A DNA stretch of 12,695 nucleotides from Ferroplasma sp037442045 (GTDB lineage: Archaea > Thermoplasmatota > Thermoplasmata > Thermoplasmatales > Thermoplasmataceae): assembly GCF_037442045.1 (NCBI RefSeq), contig NZ_JBBIRC010000041.1:1-12695 (forward strand). Direction: 5' to 3'. The position numbers and the translations under genes are program-made. Each line of letters opens with the position of its first letter. Within the stretch, counting starts at the first letter, position 1. Of the stretch, positions 1 to 7,437 are shown in pieces. The notes under the pieces were generated by a model, which saw nothing but the letters and a program-made list of their open reading frames with translations, was not told the DNA's origin and did no database searches.

Positions 1-1622
1 GGCAGTATTTCCATAGAAGAATAAAGTTTTACAACTTTTTCTGCCATAATATCAAAGCGCTTTTTATCGCCCTCTGTCCACCAGTTAACCATATTTCCAT
101 GTTCATCGAAATGGCTTCCCTGGTCATCATAGCCATGTGTTATTTCATGTGATATTACGCCACCTATGCCACCATAGTTAACTGCATCATCCAGTTCAGG
201 ATTAAAGAATGGAGGCTGCAATATCCCTGCAGGAAATACTATTTCATTGCCCGTTGGATTAAAATACGCATTTACTGTTGGCGGTGTCATAAACCATTCT
301 GTCAGGTCAACATTCTGGCCGATTCTCTTCAATTGCCTGTTGATTTCAAACTTTGCAGACCTGTCAATATTGCCAATATAATCATCCGGTTTAATCTCTA
401 TTGATGAATAATCCTTAAAATGCTCAGTATAGCCTATCTTTGTCCTGAAACTTGAGAACTTTATAAGTGCTTTTTTCCTTGTTTCTTCAGACATCCATGG
501 ATTCTTTTCAAGCCTTTCCCTGAAAGTATCCTTTAAATCGTTGACAAGCACAGTTATTTTTTCAACAGCTTCCTTTCCAAAATATTTAGCTACATATGCC
601 TGGCCAAGTGAATCTCCAATCGAAGCGTCTATTACACTTACTGCCCTTTTCCATCTTGGTGCTATTTTTTCCTGCCCAAGCAAAGTTTTTCTGAAAAAGT
701 TAAAGTTTTCCTTTACAACTTCTTCATGCAAAAATGGTGCACTGCCTGTAAGTACTTTCCATTTTAAATATTCAGCGAGATCTTTTCCTTCCATATTCTT
801 TATAAGTTCTCCAGTTTGTTCAAAAAATTCCGGTGCATCAATAACAACATATTTGAGATTATTTACCCCAATTGCCTTAAAATACTTATCAAAGCCAAAA
901 TCTGGATATTTTTCATAAAGCTCCTCTGCAGAAAACTTATTGTATGCTTTTTCCACATCCCTTAAATCTGTTTTGCTTCTGCTGTTCTTTGCCATCTGGG
1001 TTTCTATTGATAAAACAATTTCAGATGACTTTTCGGCTTCAACCGTACGGTAGCCATACAACACAAACATATTTTTTACATGTTTTTTGTAAGCATTCAA
1101 AATTTCTTTCATTTCTTCCTTTAAATAATAATCTTTATCAGGAAGAGACAGTCCATCCTGATTTATATAAAGAGAGTAAATCTCTGCATTTTTAGCATCT
1201 TCTGCACTTGAAATTGCAAATGGGAGCTGTACGCCTTCCATTGTTAAGAAGGCAAATAAATCTGGCATATTGCTTCCAGCCATTTTATCTATCTTTTCCA
1301 TGGTATTTTTAATAGGAGAAAATCTTAGTTTTTCTATTATTTTAGTATCCATAGCTGATTTGTAAAAATTGCCCAGCAATCTTTCATTATCATTTTCAGG
1401 TTTCTCTGCTGCTTGTTCAAGTATATGCTTAAGCAAATACATGTTCTTTTCATAGAGCATGTCAAATGAGGCATATCTGGATTTATCCTCTGGAATTGGT
1501 GTTTCTTCAAGCCATTTGCCATTGCAAAATCCGTAAAAATCCGTTGATGGATTTCTTTTGCGATCCATATAATTTACAGAAAATCCAATATCCTTTTTAA
1601 GTATATTTTCTGATTCTTCCAT
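1..1622 (-). CDS. M13-family zinc metallopeptidase (PepO/neprilysin-like), C-terminus off the left edge
   Basis: A zinc endopeptidase that would cleave oligopeptides. The minus-strand frame from the ATG at 1620-1622 is open to the window edge, giving 540 codons without a stop. The N-terminal part has the M13 pattern DFYGFCNGKWLEE...IPEDKSRYASF. Residues 451-454 (NAYF, followed by NPTGNEIVFPAGILQPPFF) match the M13 substrate-binding NAY/F motif. Residues 492-496 are HEITH, the HExxH zinc site (bases 135-149), followed by GYDDQGSHFDENG. M13 enzymes usually have about 650-700 residues, so roughly 110-150 residues are missing, including the third zinc ligand (GENxAD) and the terminal CxxW. No signal peptide or membrane anchor is visible, so the protein is probably cytoplasmic, like bacterial PepO and unlike animal neprilysin. 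It starts 44 bases after the glpK stop and has its own TATA-like box, so it need not depend on glpK transcription. The family call is firm; the substrate is unknown. Confidence 0.93.
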   Translation of the reverse strand, partial: MEESENILKKDIGFSVNYMDRKRNPSTDFYGFCNGKWLEETPIPEDKSRYASFDMLYEKNMYLLKHILEQAAEKPENDNERLLGNFYKSAMDTKIIEKLRFSPIKNTMEKIDKMAGSNMPDLFAFLTMEGVQLPFAISSAEDAKNAEIYSLYINQDGLSLPDKDYYLKEEMKEILNAYKKHVKNMFVLYGYRTVEAEKSSEIVLSIETQMAKNSRSKTDLRDVEKAYNKFSAEELYEKYPDFGFDKYFKAIGVNNLKYVVIDAPEFFEQTGELIKNMEGKDLAEYLKWKVLTGSAPFLHEEVVKENFNFFRKTLLGQEKIAPRWKRAVSVIDASIGDSLGQAYVAKYFGKEAVEKITVLVNDLKDTFRERLEKNPWMSEETRKKALIKFSSFRTKIGYTEHFKDYSSIEIKPDDYIGNIDRSAKFEINRQLKRIGQNVDLTEWFMTPPTVNAYFNPTGNEIVFPAGILQPPFFNPELDDAVNYGGIGGVISHEITHGYDDQGSHFDEHGNMVNWWTEGDKKRFDIMAEKVVKLYSSMEIL

Positions 1623-1640
1623 ATATTCTTATTGCCAGAT

Positions 1641-1650
1641 TTTATATAAT
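1641..1650 (-). promoter_or_regulatory. TATA-like box for the M13 peptidase gene
   Basis: Read on the minus strand this is ATTATATAAA, centred about 24 bases upstream of the ATG at 1622. That spacing would start transcription at or next to the start codon (leaderless mRNA). No purine-rich Shine-Dalgarno sequence lies between. It sits in the short gap after glpK. Confidence 0.5.
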
Positions 1651-1666
1651 GTTTCCTGAACAGGCA

Positions 1667-3136
1667 CTAACTTTTCCATTCTAAAGCCCTCAATACAGCT
1701 CTTTGCCATAATACATATTTATCTTTTACAGCATGTTTTTCTTCCTGGGGGAAATAAATCTTTTCTGCCGTTGGCATGGAGCTTATTTTGTTGATATTCC
1801 AGAATCCTGCAACAATTCCAGCGATGTATGCTGCTCCTGCAGCTGTGACCTCGACATTTTCTGTCTTGATTATTCTTTTATCAGATAAGTTTGCCTGCAA
1901 CTGCATTAGAAAGTCGCTTCTGGTTAACCCTCCGTCAACTTTCAATTCATTAACTGGCATAATTTTTTCAATTTCATGCAATACATCCTGTACCTGATAA
2001 GCCACAGATTCGTAGGCCATTCTTGCCATTTCATTTCTTCCTGTGGAATAATTGATTCCTGAAATAATTCCCCGTGCATCTGGATCCCAGTATGGCGATC
2101 CGAGCCCGGTAAATGCAGGAACAAGGATTGCCCTTAAATTTTCAGCATGCCCTGCCATTTCCTCTAATTTTTCATAGGAATTTACCTTTAATAATTTTTT
2201 AACCCATTCTATTGCTGCTCCTGCACTGAATATGCTGCCTTCTATGGCATAACTTGCCCTTTTTTCTTCAAGGGCGTATGCTATAGTTCCTGTTAAAGGA
2301 CCCGGATCGGGCAATTCATTTCCTGTGTTTGCCAGAACAAACGCACCGGTTCCATATGTAGTTTTACCCATTCCATTAAAGATGGCTCCATGGCCGAAAA
2401 GCGCTGATTGCTGGTCTCCTATTATGGAATATACAGGTATTTTTGTACCTGATCCTATCGATATAGTCCCATATTCATTCAGGGATGGCTTCGTTTCAGC
2501 AAGCATAGATTCTGGTATATTGAAAAGCTCCAGAAGTTCATTATCCCATTCCAGCTTATGTATGTTGAAAAGCATCGTTCTTGAAGCATTGGTGTAATCG
2601 GTGGCTTCCGGTTTTTTATTTCCAAGATTGTACAGGAGCCATGAATCAACCGTTCCAGCTATGAGTTCATTGTTTTTTGCCTTAACTCTGGCATTACCAA
2701 CGTTATCCAGGATCCATTGTATTTTTCCGGCACTGAAGTATGGATCTGGCCTTAAACCTGTTTTTTCCCTTAGCATTCCGGTATATTCTGCCACACTTTT
2801 CATAATTTTTTCAGTGCGGCGGTCCTGCCATACAATCGCATTGTATACAGGTATGCCTGTATTTCTATCCCAGACCATGGCTGTCTCTCTTTGATTGGTG
2901 ATTCCTGCTGCAACCATATCTTTTGCTTCGAGCTTTGCCAATTTTAAAGCTTCATTTATTGTTTTTTTCACTGCTGAAATTATAAAATATGGATTTTGCT
3001 CCACAGATCCATCCTCAGGATAAAATGATATCATCTTTGTTGCCGATCGGCTTTTTATTTTTCCTTCAGAATCAAATATAACAGCCTTGCAGTTTGTTGT
3101 TCCGGCATCTATTGATAATATATATTTTTCCGCCAT
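1667..3136 (-). CDS. glpK: Glycerol kinase
   Basis: Phosphorylates glycerol with ATP to sn-glycerol 3-phosphate in the cytoplasm, for glycerol use as carbon source or for lipid turnover. The 489 residues are normal length for FGGY-family glycerol kinases. Visible motifs are the N-terminal phosphate loop SIDAGTTN (8-15), SVEQNP (44-49), ITNQRET with the glycerol-contacting R83-E84, VWQDRRT (102-108), DPYFSAGK with Y133, NASRTMLFNI (183-192), GDQQSALFG with D241, the YGTGAF loop (261-266), and GGLTRSDFLMQLQANL (402-417). R83, E84, Y133 and D241 correspond to the glycerol-binding residues of the E. coli enzyme. The loop before IPV (SIGSGTKIP) is shorter than the E. coli GGKGGTRIP loop that binds fructose 1,6-bisphosphate, so that inhibition is probably absent (inference). 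No glycerol facilitator or glycerol-3-phosphate dehydrogenase gene is in the window. The cupin gene upstream is on the same strand, 47 bases away. Confidence 0.96.
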   Translation of the reverse strand: MAEKYILSIDAGTTNCKAVIFDSEGKIKSRSATKMISFYPEDGSVEQNPYFIISAVKKTINEALKLAKLEAKDMVAAGITNQRETAMVWDRNTGIPVYNAIVWQDRRTEKIMKSVAEYTGMLREKTGLRPDPYFSAGKIQWILDNVGNARVKAKNNELIAGTVDSWLLYNLGNKKPEATDYTNASRTMLFNIHKLEWDNELLELFNIPESMLAETKPSLNEYGTISIGSGTKIPVYSIIGDQQSALFGHGAIFNGMGKTTYGTGAFVLANTGNELPDPGPLTGTIAYALEEKRASYAIEGSIFSAGAAIEWVKKLLKVNSYEKLEEMAGHAENLRAILVPAFTGLGSPYWDPDARGIISGINYSTGRNEMARMAYESVAYQVQDVLHEIEKIMPVNELKVDGGLTRSDFLMQLQANLSDKRIIKTENVEVTAAGAAYIAGIVAGFWNINKISSMPTAEKIYFPQEEKHAVKDKYVLWQRAVLRALEWKS

Positions 3137-3157
3137 GCAGGTATAATATAAATATAA

Positions 3158-3166
3158 TATTTTAAA
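3158..3166 (-). promoter_or_regulatory. Likely TATA-like box for glpK
   Basis: Read on the minus strand this is TTTAAAATA, centred about 26 bases upstream of the glpK ATG at 3136, with no Shine-Dalgarno before the ATG. The 47-base gap between the cupin stop and glpK is almost entirely A/T, with a second TATA-like stretch near 3170-3179, so the exact box is uncertain. It suggests glpK has its own promoter besides possible read-through from the cupin gene. Confidence 0.4.
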
Positions 3167-3183
3167 TTTGTATAAATAATTGT

Positions 3184-3585
3184 TTATTTTTCCATTTTAT
3201 TTTCACTGTTGCCTTCATAAACTGGAATTATTTTCATATTTTCAGTATAATTAATTACACATATAAATTCCAGGTCTATCTTCCCGGTATTTTTTATTTC
3301 ATGTGTTGCCTTTGTATCAATGAAAATAAAATCACCCTGATGAAGTTCCATATTTTCCTTATTGACTCTAACACTGCATTTCCCTTTTATGATATACAGG
3401 CTTTCAAAATAATCATGATAATGTAGTTGAATGAATCCATCTGGCTTTATTATAAATCTTCTCATTGCATATGCTTTTTCCTGCTTATCTGTTATGAGCC
3501 ACTGTATGTATGTATCTTTGGAATTCCCAACTTTTACTTCCTGGCTTTCAACATCTTTTATATTTTTCTTATAATAGCCTTCCAT
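3184..3585 (-). CDS. Small single-domain cupin protein
   Basis: A 133-residue protein with one cupin beta-barrel. Motif 1 reads G50-x4-H55-x-H57-x3-E61-x6-G68. Motif 2 starts G84-D85 and has H95 and N99, with the usual Pro and Gly of motif 2 replaced. H55, H57, E61 and H95 are the four standard metal ligands and all are kept, so it should bind a divalent metal. Stand-alone cupins of this size may be dioxygenases, isomerases or sugar/ligand-binding proteins, and nothing here decides which. It lies directly upstream of glpK on the same strand, 47 bases apart, so co-transcription is possible; a role linked to glycerol use would be only a guess. It is divergent from the acetyltransferase gene across about 100 AT-rich bases. 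The ATG at 3585 has an upstream TATA-like box at leaderless spacing. Confidence 0.85.
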   Translation of the reverse strand: MEGYYKKNIKDVESQEVKVGNSKDTYIQWLITDKQEKAYAMRRFIIKPDGFIQLHYHDYFESLYIIKGKCSVRVNKENMELHQGDFIFIDTKATHEIKNTGKIDLEFICVINYTENMKIIPVYEGNSENKMEK

Positions 3586-3604
3586 GAATTATATATTGAT
3601 AAAT

Positions 3605-3614
3605 ATATTATAAA
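3605..3614 (-). promoter_or_regulatory. TATA-like box for the cupin gene
   Basis: Minus-strand TTTATAATAT, centred about 25 bases upstream of the ATG at 3585, the spacing expected for a leaderless archaeal transcript. It is one half of a divergent promoter region shared with the acetyltransferase gene on the plus strand. Confidence 0.5.
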
Positions 3615-3643
3615 TTATTGTACTTGTAAATAGCCACACCAAA

Positions 3644-3681
3644 ATATTTATCAGGATTATGTGAATTTATAATTGTGGGAG
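3644..3681 (+). promoter_or_regulatory. TATA-like box and Shine-Dalgarno for the GNAT-like gene
   Basis: ATATTTAT at 3644-3651 would start transcription near 3670-3676. GGGAG at 3677-3681 then lies four bases before the ATG at 3686 as a plausible Shine-Dalgarno. A second TATA-like stretch, TTTATA at 3666-3671, would instead favour leaderless translation from the in-frame ATG at 3698 (residue 5). The start is therefore known only to within four codons. Confidence 0.4.
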
Positions 3682-3685
3682 TTCA

Positions 3686-4171
3686 ATGCCAGAAGTTATG
3701 ATAAGCCATTCAATAAATGTGTGGTTGCCACATAATTATAGATTAATCAGGAAATCTGATATCGGCAAAAAATTTATTTCGGAAGATAGGAAAATGCGGG
3801 ATTACCCGCTTTCATATTTCTATAGCTGGAGCAGGGATGATAACAACATTGTTATTGTTAAAGAGTCAGGCAATGGTGATCTGGATGGAATAATAATGTT
3901 TCGCCTTGTCCCGGGAACGGCTCAGCCTGATAAAATTGTAGTTGAAATGCTGGCAAGGAACTTTGCAATTCCTGGAAGCTCTGGAACGGGCCATGATCTG
4001 TTAAAAATCTTAGAAAACTATATTGCCATACCATTGCACATTAAAATAATTGAGATTGAAGCTGTGAAGAGCCTTGAAGAATATTATAAGTCCTTTGGGT
4101 ATGAAAGAATAAATTCTTATTTCGATACTTCGTGGAAGGAAATAGTGAATATGGAAAAAAGAATTCAATAA
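3686..4171 (+). CDS. GNAT-like N-acetyltransferase domain protein
   Basis: A 161-residue protein of typical single-domain GNAT length. Members transfer an acetyl group from acetyl-CoA to an amine on a small molecule or protein. The C-terminal half fits the fold: a beta strand (VVEMLARNFAIP, 85-96), then G98-S-S-G101-T-G103-H followed by a helix (DLLKILENYI). This resembles the Q/RxxGxG/A pyrophosphate-binding loop, with the leading Gln/Arg replaced. IIEIEAV (121-127) and EEYYKSFGYER (131-141) then match the late strand and the 'YxxxGF' segment common in GNATs. The N-terminal 60 residues are not recognisable and the acceptor is unknown. The gene is divergent from the cupin and convergent with the flavin reductase; the two stop codons are five bases apart. 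The family assignment is based on pattern only. Confidence 0.65.
   Translation: MPEVMISHSINVWLPHNYRLIRKSDIGKKFISEDRKMRDYPLSYFYSWSRDDNNIVIVKESGNGDLDGIIMFRLVPGTAQPDKIVVEMLARNFAIPGSSGTGHDLLKILENYIAIPLHIKIIEIEAVKSLEEYYKSFGYERINSYFDTSWKEIVNMEKRIQ
4155..4160 (-). terminator. Oligo-T tract after the flavin reductase gene
   Basis: On the minus strand a run of six T lies about 17 bases past the reductase stop (4177). Short oligo-T runs can end transcription in archaea. It lies inside the end of the convergent acetyltransferase gene, so coding constraint may also explain it. Confidence 0.3.
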
Positions 4172-4176
4172 TTTAA

Positions 4177-5532
4177 TCAAAATAATTTTCTTGCCGCAGT
4201 ATCAAGGCCTTCAAATGTCATTGGATGCTGATGTGCCAGTTCAGCAAAATCTCTAGCAGTAAGGCCTTTTGAGATTCCCATACATATTTCATTTATTATA
4301 TTGCCTGCATCATTTCCAATAATATAGCCGCCTATTAAAACAGAATCTTCATCAAATAATAATGTAATTTCTCCGTCCATTTCATTATACACTTCAGCTA
4401 AAGTGTCATCAGACATTTTATAAGTTACTGATGTATATTTTATGTTTTCCTTTCCTGCGATTTCTGGTGTAATTCCAGCAAATGACATATTTGGAACGGA
4501 ATATAAGGTAAATGGAACTGCTTTTTTGCTAAAGCGATCTATTACTGTATCGCCAGCCATGATATTGTATGCTGCCACAAGTGATTGCCTTCTTGCCGCA
4601 TGGAATAATGGTGCAATGCCATTTACATCGCCTGTAGCATATATGTTTTTAATATTGGTCTGCATTCCTGAGTTTACATGTATTCCATGCCTATCAAATT
4701 CTATTCCAGCTTCTTTTAAACCTTCTGGGAAATTGGGCTCCCTGCCTGTTGCAATCATAACCATATCTGTGATTACATTGTCAGTATTTCCATCATTATC
4801 TTTAACAATTGTTTTATACCTGTTTCCGTATTTTTCTATTGCAATTACTTCGTTATTCAGGTGTATTCTCATTTCAGGAAGCAATGCAGTTAATTTTTCT
4901 ACTATACTGGAATCCATATCCATGAGAATTCTATTTGACCTTTCAAGAAGTTCTACTCTTGATCCCATCAATGACATATATGATGCTGTTTCAACACCGA
5001 TATAGCCCCCTCCTATTATTGCAATGGATTCTGGAATTTTCTTTACTTCTGGATCTATTTTAAAGAGATTTGCACTGTTAATTGCATATTCTATTCCTTT
5101 AATTTTGGGAATAAAAGTATATGCACCGCTTCCAATGATTAAATGCTTATAATTAAGGGTTAAATTTCCCTTTTCTGTTTTCACTTCTACTGCCTTATCA
5201 TCCAGTATTTTAGCTGTGCCTTTTAAAATTTCTAAGCCTGCATCCATGAGCTCTTTTTCATGGTGTTCATATCTTATCTTCTGGACTTTATCTTTTCTTT
5301 TTATTACATCAGAATATTTCAGTTCAAAGCTGGCAAAGTCTTTCATTCTCTTATAATTATGAACTGTTTCTATAATGGCTTTCGATGGTACACAGCCTTC
5401 TGAAAGGCAATTTCCTGACATGATGCCCTTATCATCTACCATTAGAACACTAAAACCTGATTTTTTAAGCCTGAAAGCTGCAGGATAACATGCACCACCT
5501 GCACCTATTGTTATAACATCGTATGATTCCAT
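4177..5532 (-). CDS. FAD-dependent pyridine nucleotide-disulfide oxidoreductase, dihydrolipoamide dehydrogenase-like
   Basis: Class I flavin disulfide reductase, 451 residues, in the usual range for dihydrolipoamide dehydrogenases. It would pass electrons between NAD(H), FAD and a redox-active disulfide. Visible in order: the FAD-binding turn GAGGACYPA (10-18), where the third glycine of GxGxxG is replaced by Cys15; the redox disulfide C42-LSEG-C47 followed by VPSK; the NAD-binding GGGYIG (174-179) with an acidic residue after the second strand (VELLER, 193-198), which favours NAD over NADP; ATGREPN (261-267); the second FAD motif YATGDV (298-303); and the C-terminal active-site H436 and E441 in HQHPMTFE. 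No E1 or E2 dehydrogenase genes are next to it and no lipoyl protein is in the window, so the partner may not be a 2-oxoacid dehydrogenase complex. There is no C-terminal Cys pair, which argues against mercuric reductase. The ATG at 5532 has a TATA-like box at leaderless spacing. Confidence 0.88.
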   Translation of the reverse strand: MESYDVITIGAGGACYPAAFRLKKSGFSVLMVDDKGIMSGNCLSEGCVPSKAIIETVHNYKRMKDFASFELKYSDVIKRKDKVQKIRYEHHEKELMDAGLEILKGTAKILDDKAVEVKTEKGNLTLNYKHLIIGSGAYTFIPKIKGIEYAINSANLFKIDPEVKKIPESIAIIGGGYIGVETASYMSLMGSRVELLERSNRILMDMDSSIVEKLTALLPEMRIHLNNEVIAIEKYGNRYKTIVKDNDGNTDNVITDMVMIATGREPNFPEGLKEAGIEFDRHGIHVNSGMQTNIKNIYATGDVNGIAPLFHAARRQSLVAAYNIMAGDTVIDRFSKKAVPFTLYSVPNMSFAGITPEIAGKENIKYTSVTYKMSDDTLAEVYNEMDGEITLLFDEDSVLIGGYIIGNDAGNIINEICMGISKGLTARDFAELAHQHPMTFEGLDTAARKLF

Positions 5533-5550
5533 TATATTGTATTATTATTC

Positions 5551-5560
5551 TTTATAAAAA
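5551..5560 (-). promoter_or_regulatory. TATA-like box for the flavin reductase gene
   Basis: Minus-strand TTTTTATAAA, centred about 23 bases upstream of the ATG at 5532, with no Shine-Dalgarno between. This matches leaderless initiation. The rest of the gap (5561-5710) contains no supported gene. Confidence 0.5.
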
Positions 5561-5710
5561 TATGTTGAAGGGTCCTAAATACAAAAATAATTAGAGCAAT
5601 TTTATTTCAATTATCCTGTTCAATTTCTCTTAAGGGATAATGATATTTTAATTGATAAACACAGTTATAATTGGAATTCTCTGGTACCAATTTTCCTATT
5701 GCAAAAATGT

Positions 5711-6193
5711 TTAGAATTCCCAGTTATTAACCTGAAAAAATTTCAAAATACGGATGCATTCTATGTTGAACTTTTTCGCTATGTCTGGTATATGATTCTT
5801 TTTGGTGTCTTCCTCGGTAATTATTTTAATGTGATTGTCCTGCAACATGCTATTATTCAAAATTATTGAAGTTGCGATTAAATATGGATCTGCAGGATCG
5901 TTTTCAGTATTATTAAGCCTTGAATTATTTATTATTTGTGGATAATTGGCTGTTATTGTATATGCTTTATACATTATTTCTGAACTGGTCTTTAGGAAAA
6001 AATCTTTTTTATTCTTGAACCGGGTATATACCTTGTCTCCACCTTTTTTTAATTCACTCAATACCTGTTCTATTGTACGGAGTCTGCCATTACTAATTTC
6101 AATATCAATATTATTATATAATGTCTTGAATACGTTTTCTGGATATCTTCTCTCAAGGTCTATAAGTGATGATGTGTCGATCAAATATTCCAT
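5711..6193 (-). CDS. DUF4411-type PIN-domain protein, putative toxin nuclease
   Basis: A 160-residue protein of the PIN-like DUF4411 group, whose members are predicted metal-dependent RNases paired with ImmA/IrrE-type regulators. The N-terminus YLIDTSSLIDLERRYPENVF holds the first acidic residues (D6, D12). E42 or E48 lies in the helix after RTIEQVLSEL. NDPADPYLIATS (98-109) supplies D99 and D102. IITEED (124-129) with the following NHIPDIAKKFNIECIRILKFF is the family's C-terminal signature. All expected PIN acidic positions appear filled, so it may be catalytically intact. Its ATG lies inside the end of the upstream HTH-ImmA gene (13-base overlap), and AGGTGA lies four bases before it, pointing to translational coupling from one mRNA. 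Toxicity is inferred from family context and cannot be seen here. The gap downstream to 5533 carries no supported gene. Confidence 0.85.
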   Translation of the reverse strand: MEYLIDTSSLIDLERRYPENVFKTLYNNIDIEISNGRLRTIEQVLSELKKGGDKVYTRFKNKKDFFLKTSSEIMYKAYTITANYPQIINNSRLNNTENDPADPYLIATSIILNNSMLQDNHIKIITEEDTKKNHIPDIAKKFNIECIRILKFFQVNNWEF

Positions 6194-7305
6194 TTGTTCA
6201 CCTTTTCCATTAATTGATCATAACCACTGATTTTTATATTTAAAAACATTAAAGCATCACTCAAAGTTATTTCATTTTTTAAATAATTATCATTAACGAG
6301 GTTTATATATTTATTTCCATATCCAGATCGCACTTTTGTATAATAATTGACTTTGGCTTTTTTATTATTCTCCTTTTTTTTATTTTCAATGAATTTATTA
6401 TATGCATCTTTGTAATCAGTTATATAATTTAGTTTGTATAATCGATAAAAAATCATAGAATAACTTAATTTATATTTGTTAGAAAGATAGTTTACAACTT
6501 TTTCTATATTTTCGTACTTTTCCCATGAATCTATTATTAAACTGTCACTCATCAGGAAATATGAGGCGAAATTATTGCACCATGTTTCTATATTATCGCT
6601 CGAAGAGAAATAGGCATAATCTGAATTAACAATATCACTTTCATTCTTTCTTATCAGTATATGGGCATATTCATGGAATAAAGTAAATAATCTGGCTGTT
6701 GGATCTTCCTTTGAATTTAAAACAATAAAAACTGGATTTTTCCCAGTAAGTGAAAATCCTCTTATATCATTAAAAGACATCTGCATTACAAATATATTTT
6801 GATTTTCCATATTGCTTCTAAATTCATTCAATGCCATGTATTTATCTTTCATATCTTCCTGGTTACTCAGACTTAAGAACTTTTTTCGTTCTTTTATTGC
6901 CACTTCTTCCGGATCACTATCAATGCTATAAAATTCTATATCTGGTTCTTTTTGCATGCCAAGATTTTCATCAAGAGTTTCAACAACGTCCTGATAAAAT
7001 TTAATTTGCTTGATTTTTAATAGTGTATCATATGATTTTTCAATTTTTCCATTATAATCTCTAAAAACGCCCATTGGGATATCTAGCGGAACTTTTTCTG
7101 ACATAAAGGCAAGTGGAGCTATTTTAACTATTTTAGAGAGTTTTTGAAGTTGTACATATGTGGGTCGATCCTCTTTATCGATCCATTTTTTGAACGTACT
7201 TTTTTTTATGCCCATTTTTTTAACGAGTATATCCTCTGGCATGTTTATTGCTTTAATAGACCATTTTATAATGTCAGGATTTACATTAACTTTAAATGAA
7301 CTCAT
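6181..7305 (-). CDS. XRE-type HTH protein with ImmA/IrrE metallopeptidase domain (COG2856-like), putative antitoxin/regulator
   Basis: Residue numbers count from the ATG at 7305. The N-terminal 70 residues look like an XRE-type helix-turn-helix region (MGIKKSTFKKWIDKEDRPTY, then LQKLSKIVKIAPLAFM), likely to bind the operon's own promoter. The middle has an ImmA/IrrE (M78-like) zinc-peptidase domain: LFHEYAHILI with H211, E212 and H215, and E240 in IETWCNNFASYFLM as the likely third ligand. The lysine-rich C-terminal tail (from about 305) may be for partner binding. In the family such proteins act as antitoxins or as proteases that cleave repressors. It is followed with overlap by the PIN gene, the usual order for this pair. 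A longer version starting at the ATG at 7314 (377 residues) is possible. I prefer 7305 because the TATA-like box is 25 bases upstream of it, whereas 7314 is too close. Confidence 0.87.
   Translation of the reverse strand: MSSFKVNVNPDIIKWSIKAINMPEDILVKKMGIKKSTFKKWIDKEDRPTYVQLQKLSKIVKIAPLAFMSEKVPLDIPMGVFRDYNGKIEKSYDTLLKIKQIKFYQDVVETLDENLGMQKEPDIEFYSIDSDPEEVAIKERKKFLSLSNQEDMKDKYMALNEFRSNMENQNIFVMQMSFNDIRGFSLTGKNPVFIVLNSKEDPTARLFTLFHEYAHILIRKNESDIVNSDYAYFSSSDNIETWCNNFASYFLMSDSLIIDSWEKYENIEKVVNYLSNKYKLSYSMIFYRLYKLNYITDYKDAYNKFIENKKKENNKKAKVNYYTKVRSGYGNKYINLVNDNYLKNEITLSDALMFLNIKISGYDQLMEKVNKWNI
6198..6203 (-). promoter_or_regulatory. Shine-Dalgarno of the PIN gene
   Basis: Minus-strand AGGTGA lies four bases before the ATG at 6193, within the last codons of the upstream gene. 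It is a strong match to the archaeal anti-Shine-Dalgarno. Most other starts in the window look leaderless, so this supports the PIN gene as an internal operon gene and fixes its start. Confidence 0.65.
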
Positions 7306-7325
7306 CAAATGCATATAAATAAAAT

Positions 7326-7334
7326 CTATATAAA
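7326..7334 (-). promoter_or_regulatory. TATA-like box for the HTH-ImmA/PIN operon
   Basis: Minus-strand TTTATATAG, centred 25 bases upstream of the ATG at 7305. It decides the preferred leaderless start of the first gene. No clear operator palindrome was recognised next to it. Confidence 0.5.
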
Positions 7335-7437
7335 TTCATATGCCCAATAATTTATACCCTGAAGTTTTGGCTATTGCCCTTATAATTTAAATTTTATTTT
7401 AAAATATACATTGATTAATTATGAATAAATTTAATAA

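Noticed and set aside
541..1195. Open frames of 83-125 codons on the plus strand
   Set aside because: They lie antisense to the M13 peptidase frame, have no family-like sequence and no initiation signals. They are shadows of the real gene.
5673..5720. Inverted repeat GGAATTCT/AGAATTCC around the PIN gene stop
   Set aside because: Each arm contains the palindrome GAATTC, so the match is partly trivial. There is no T-run to make it a terminator and no matching partner to make it an element end.
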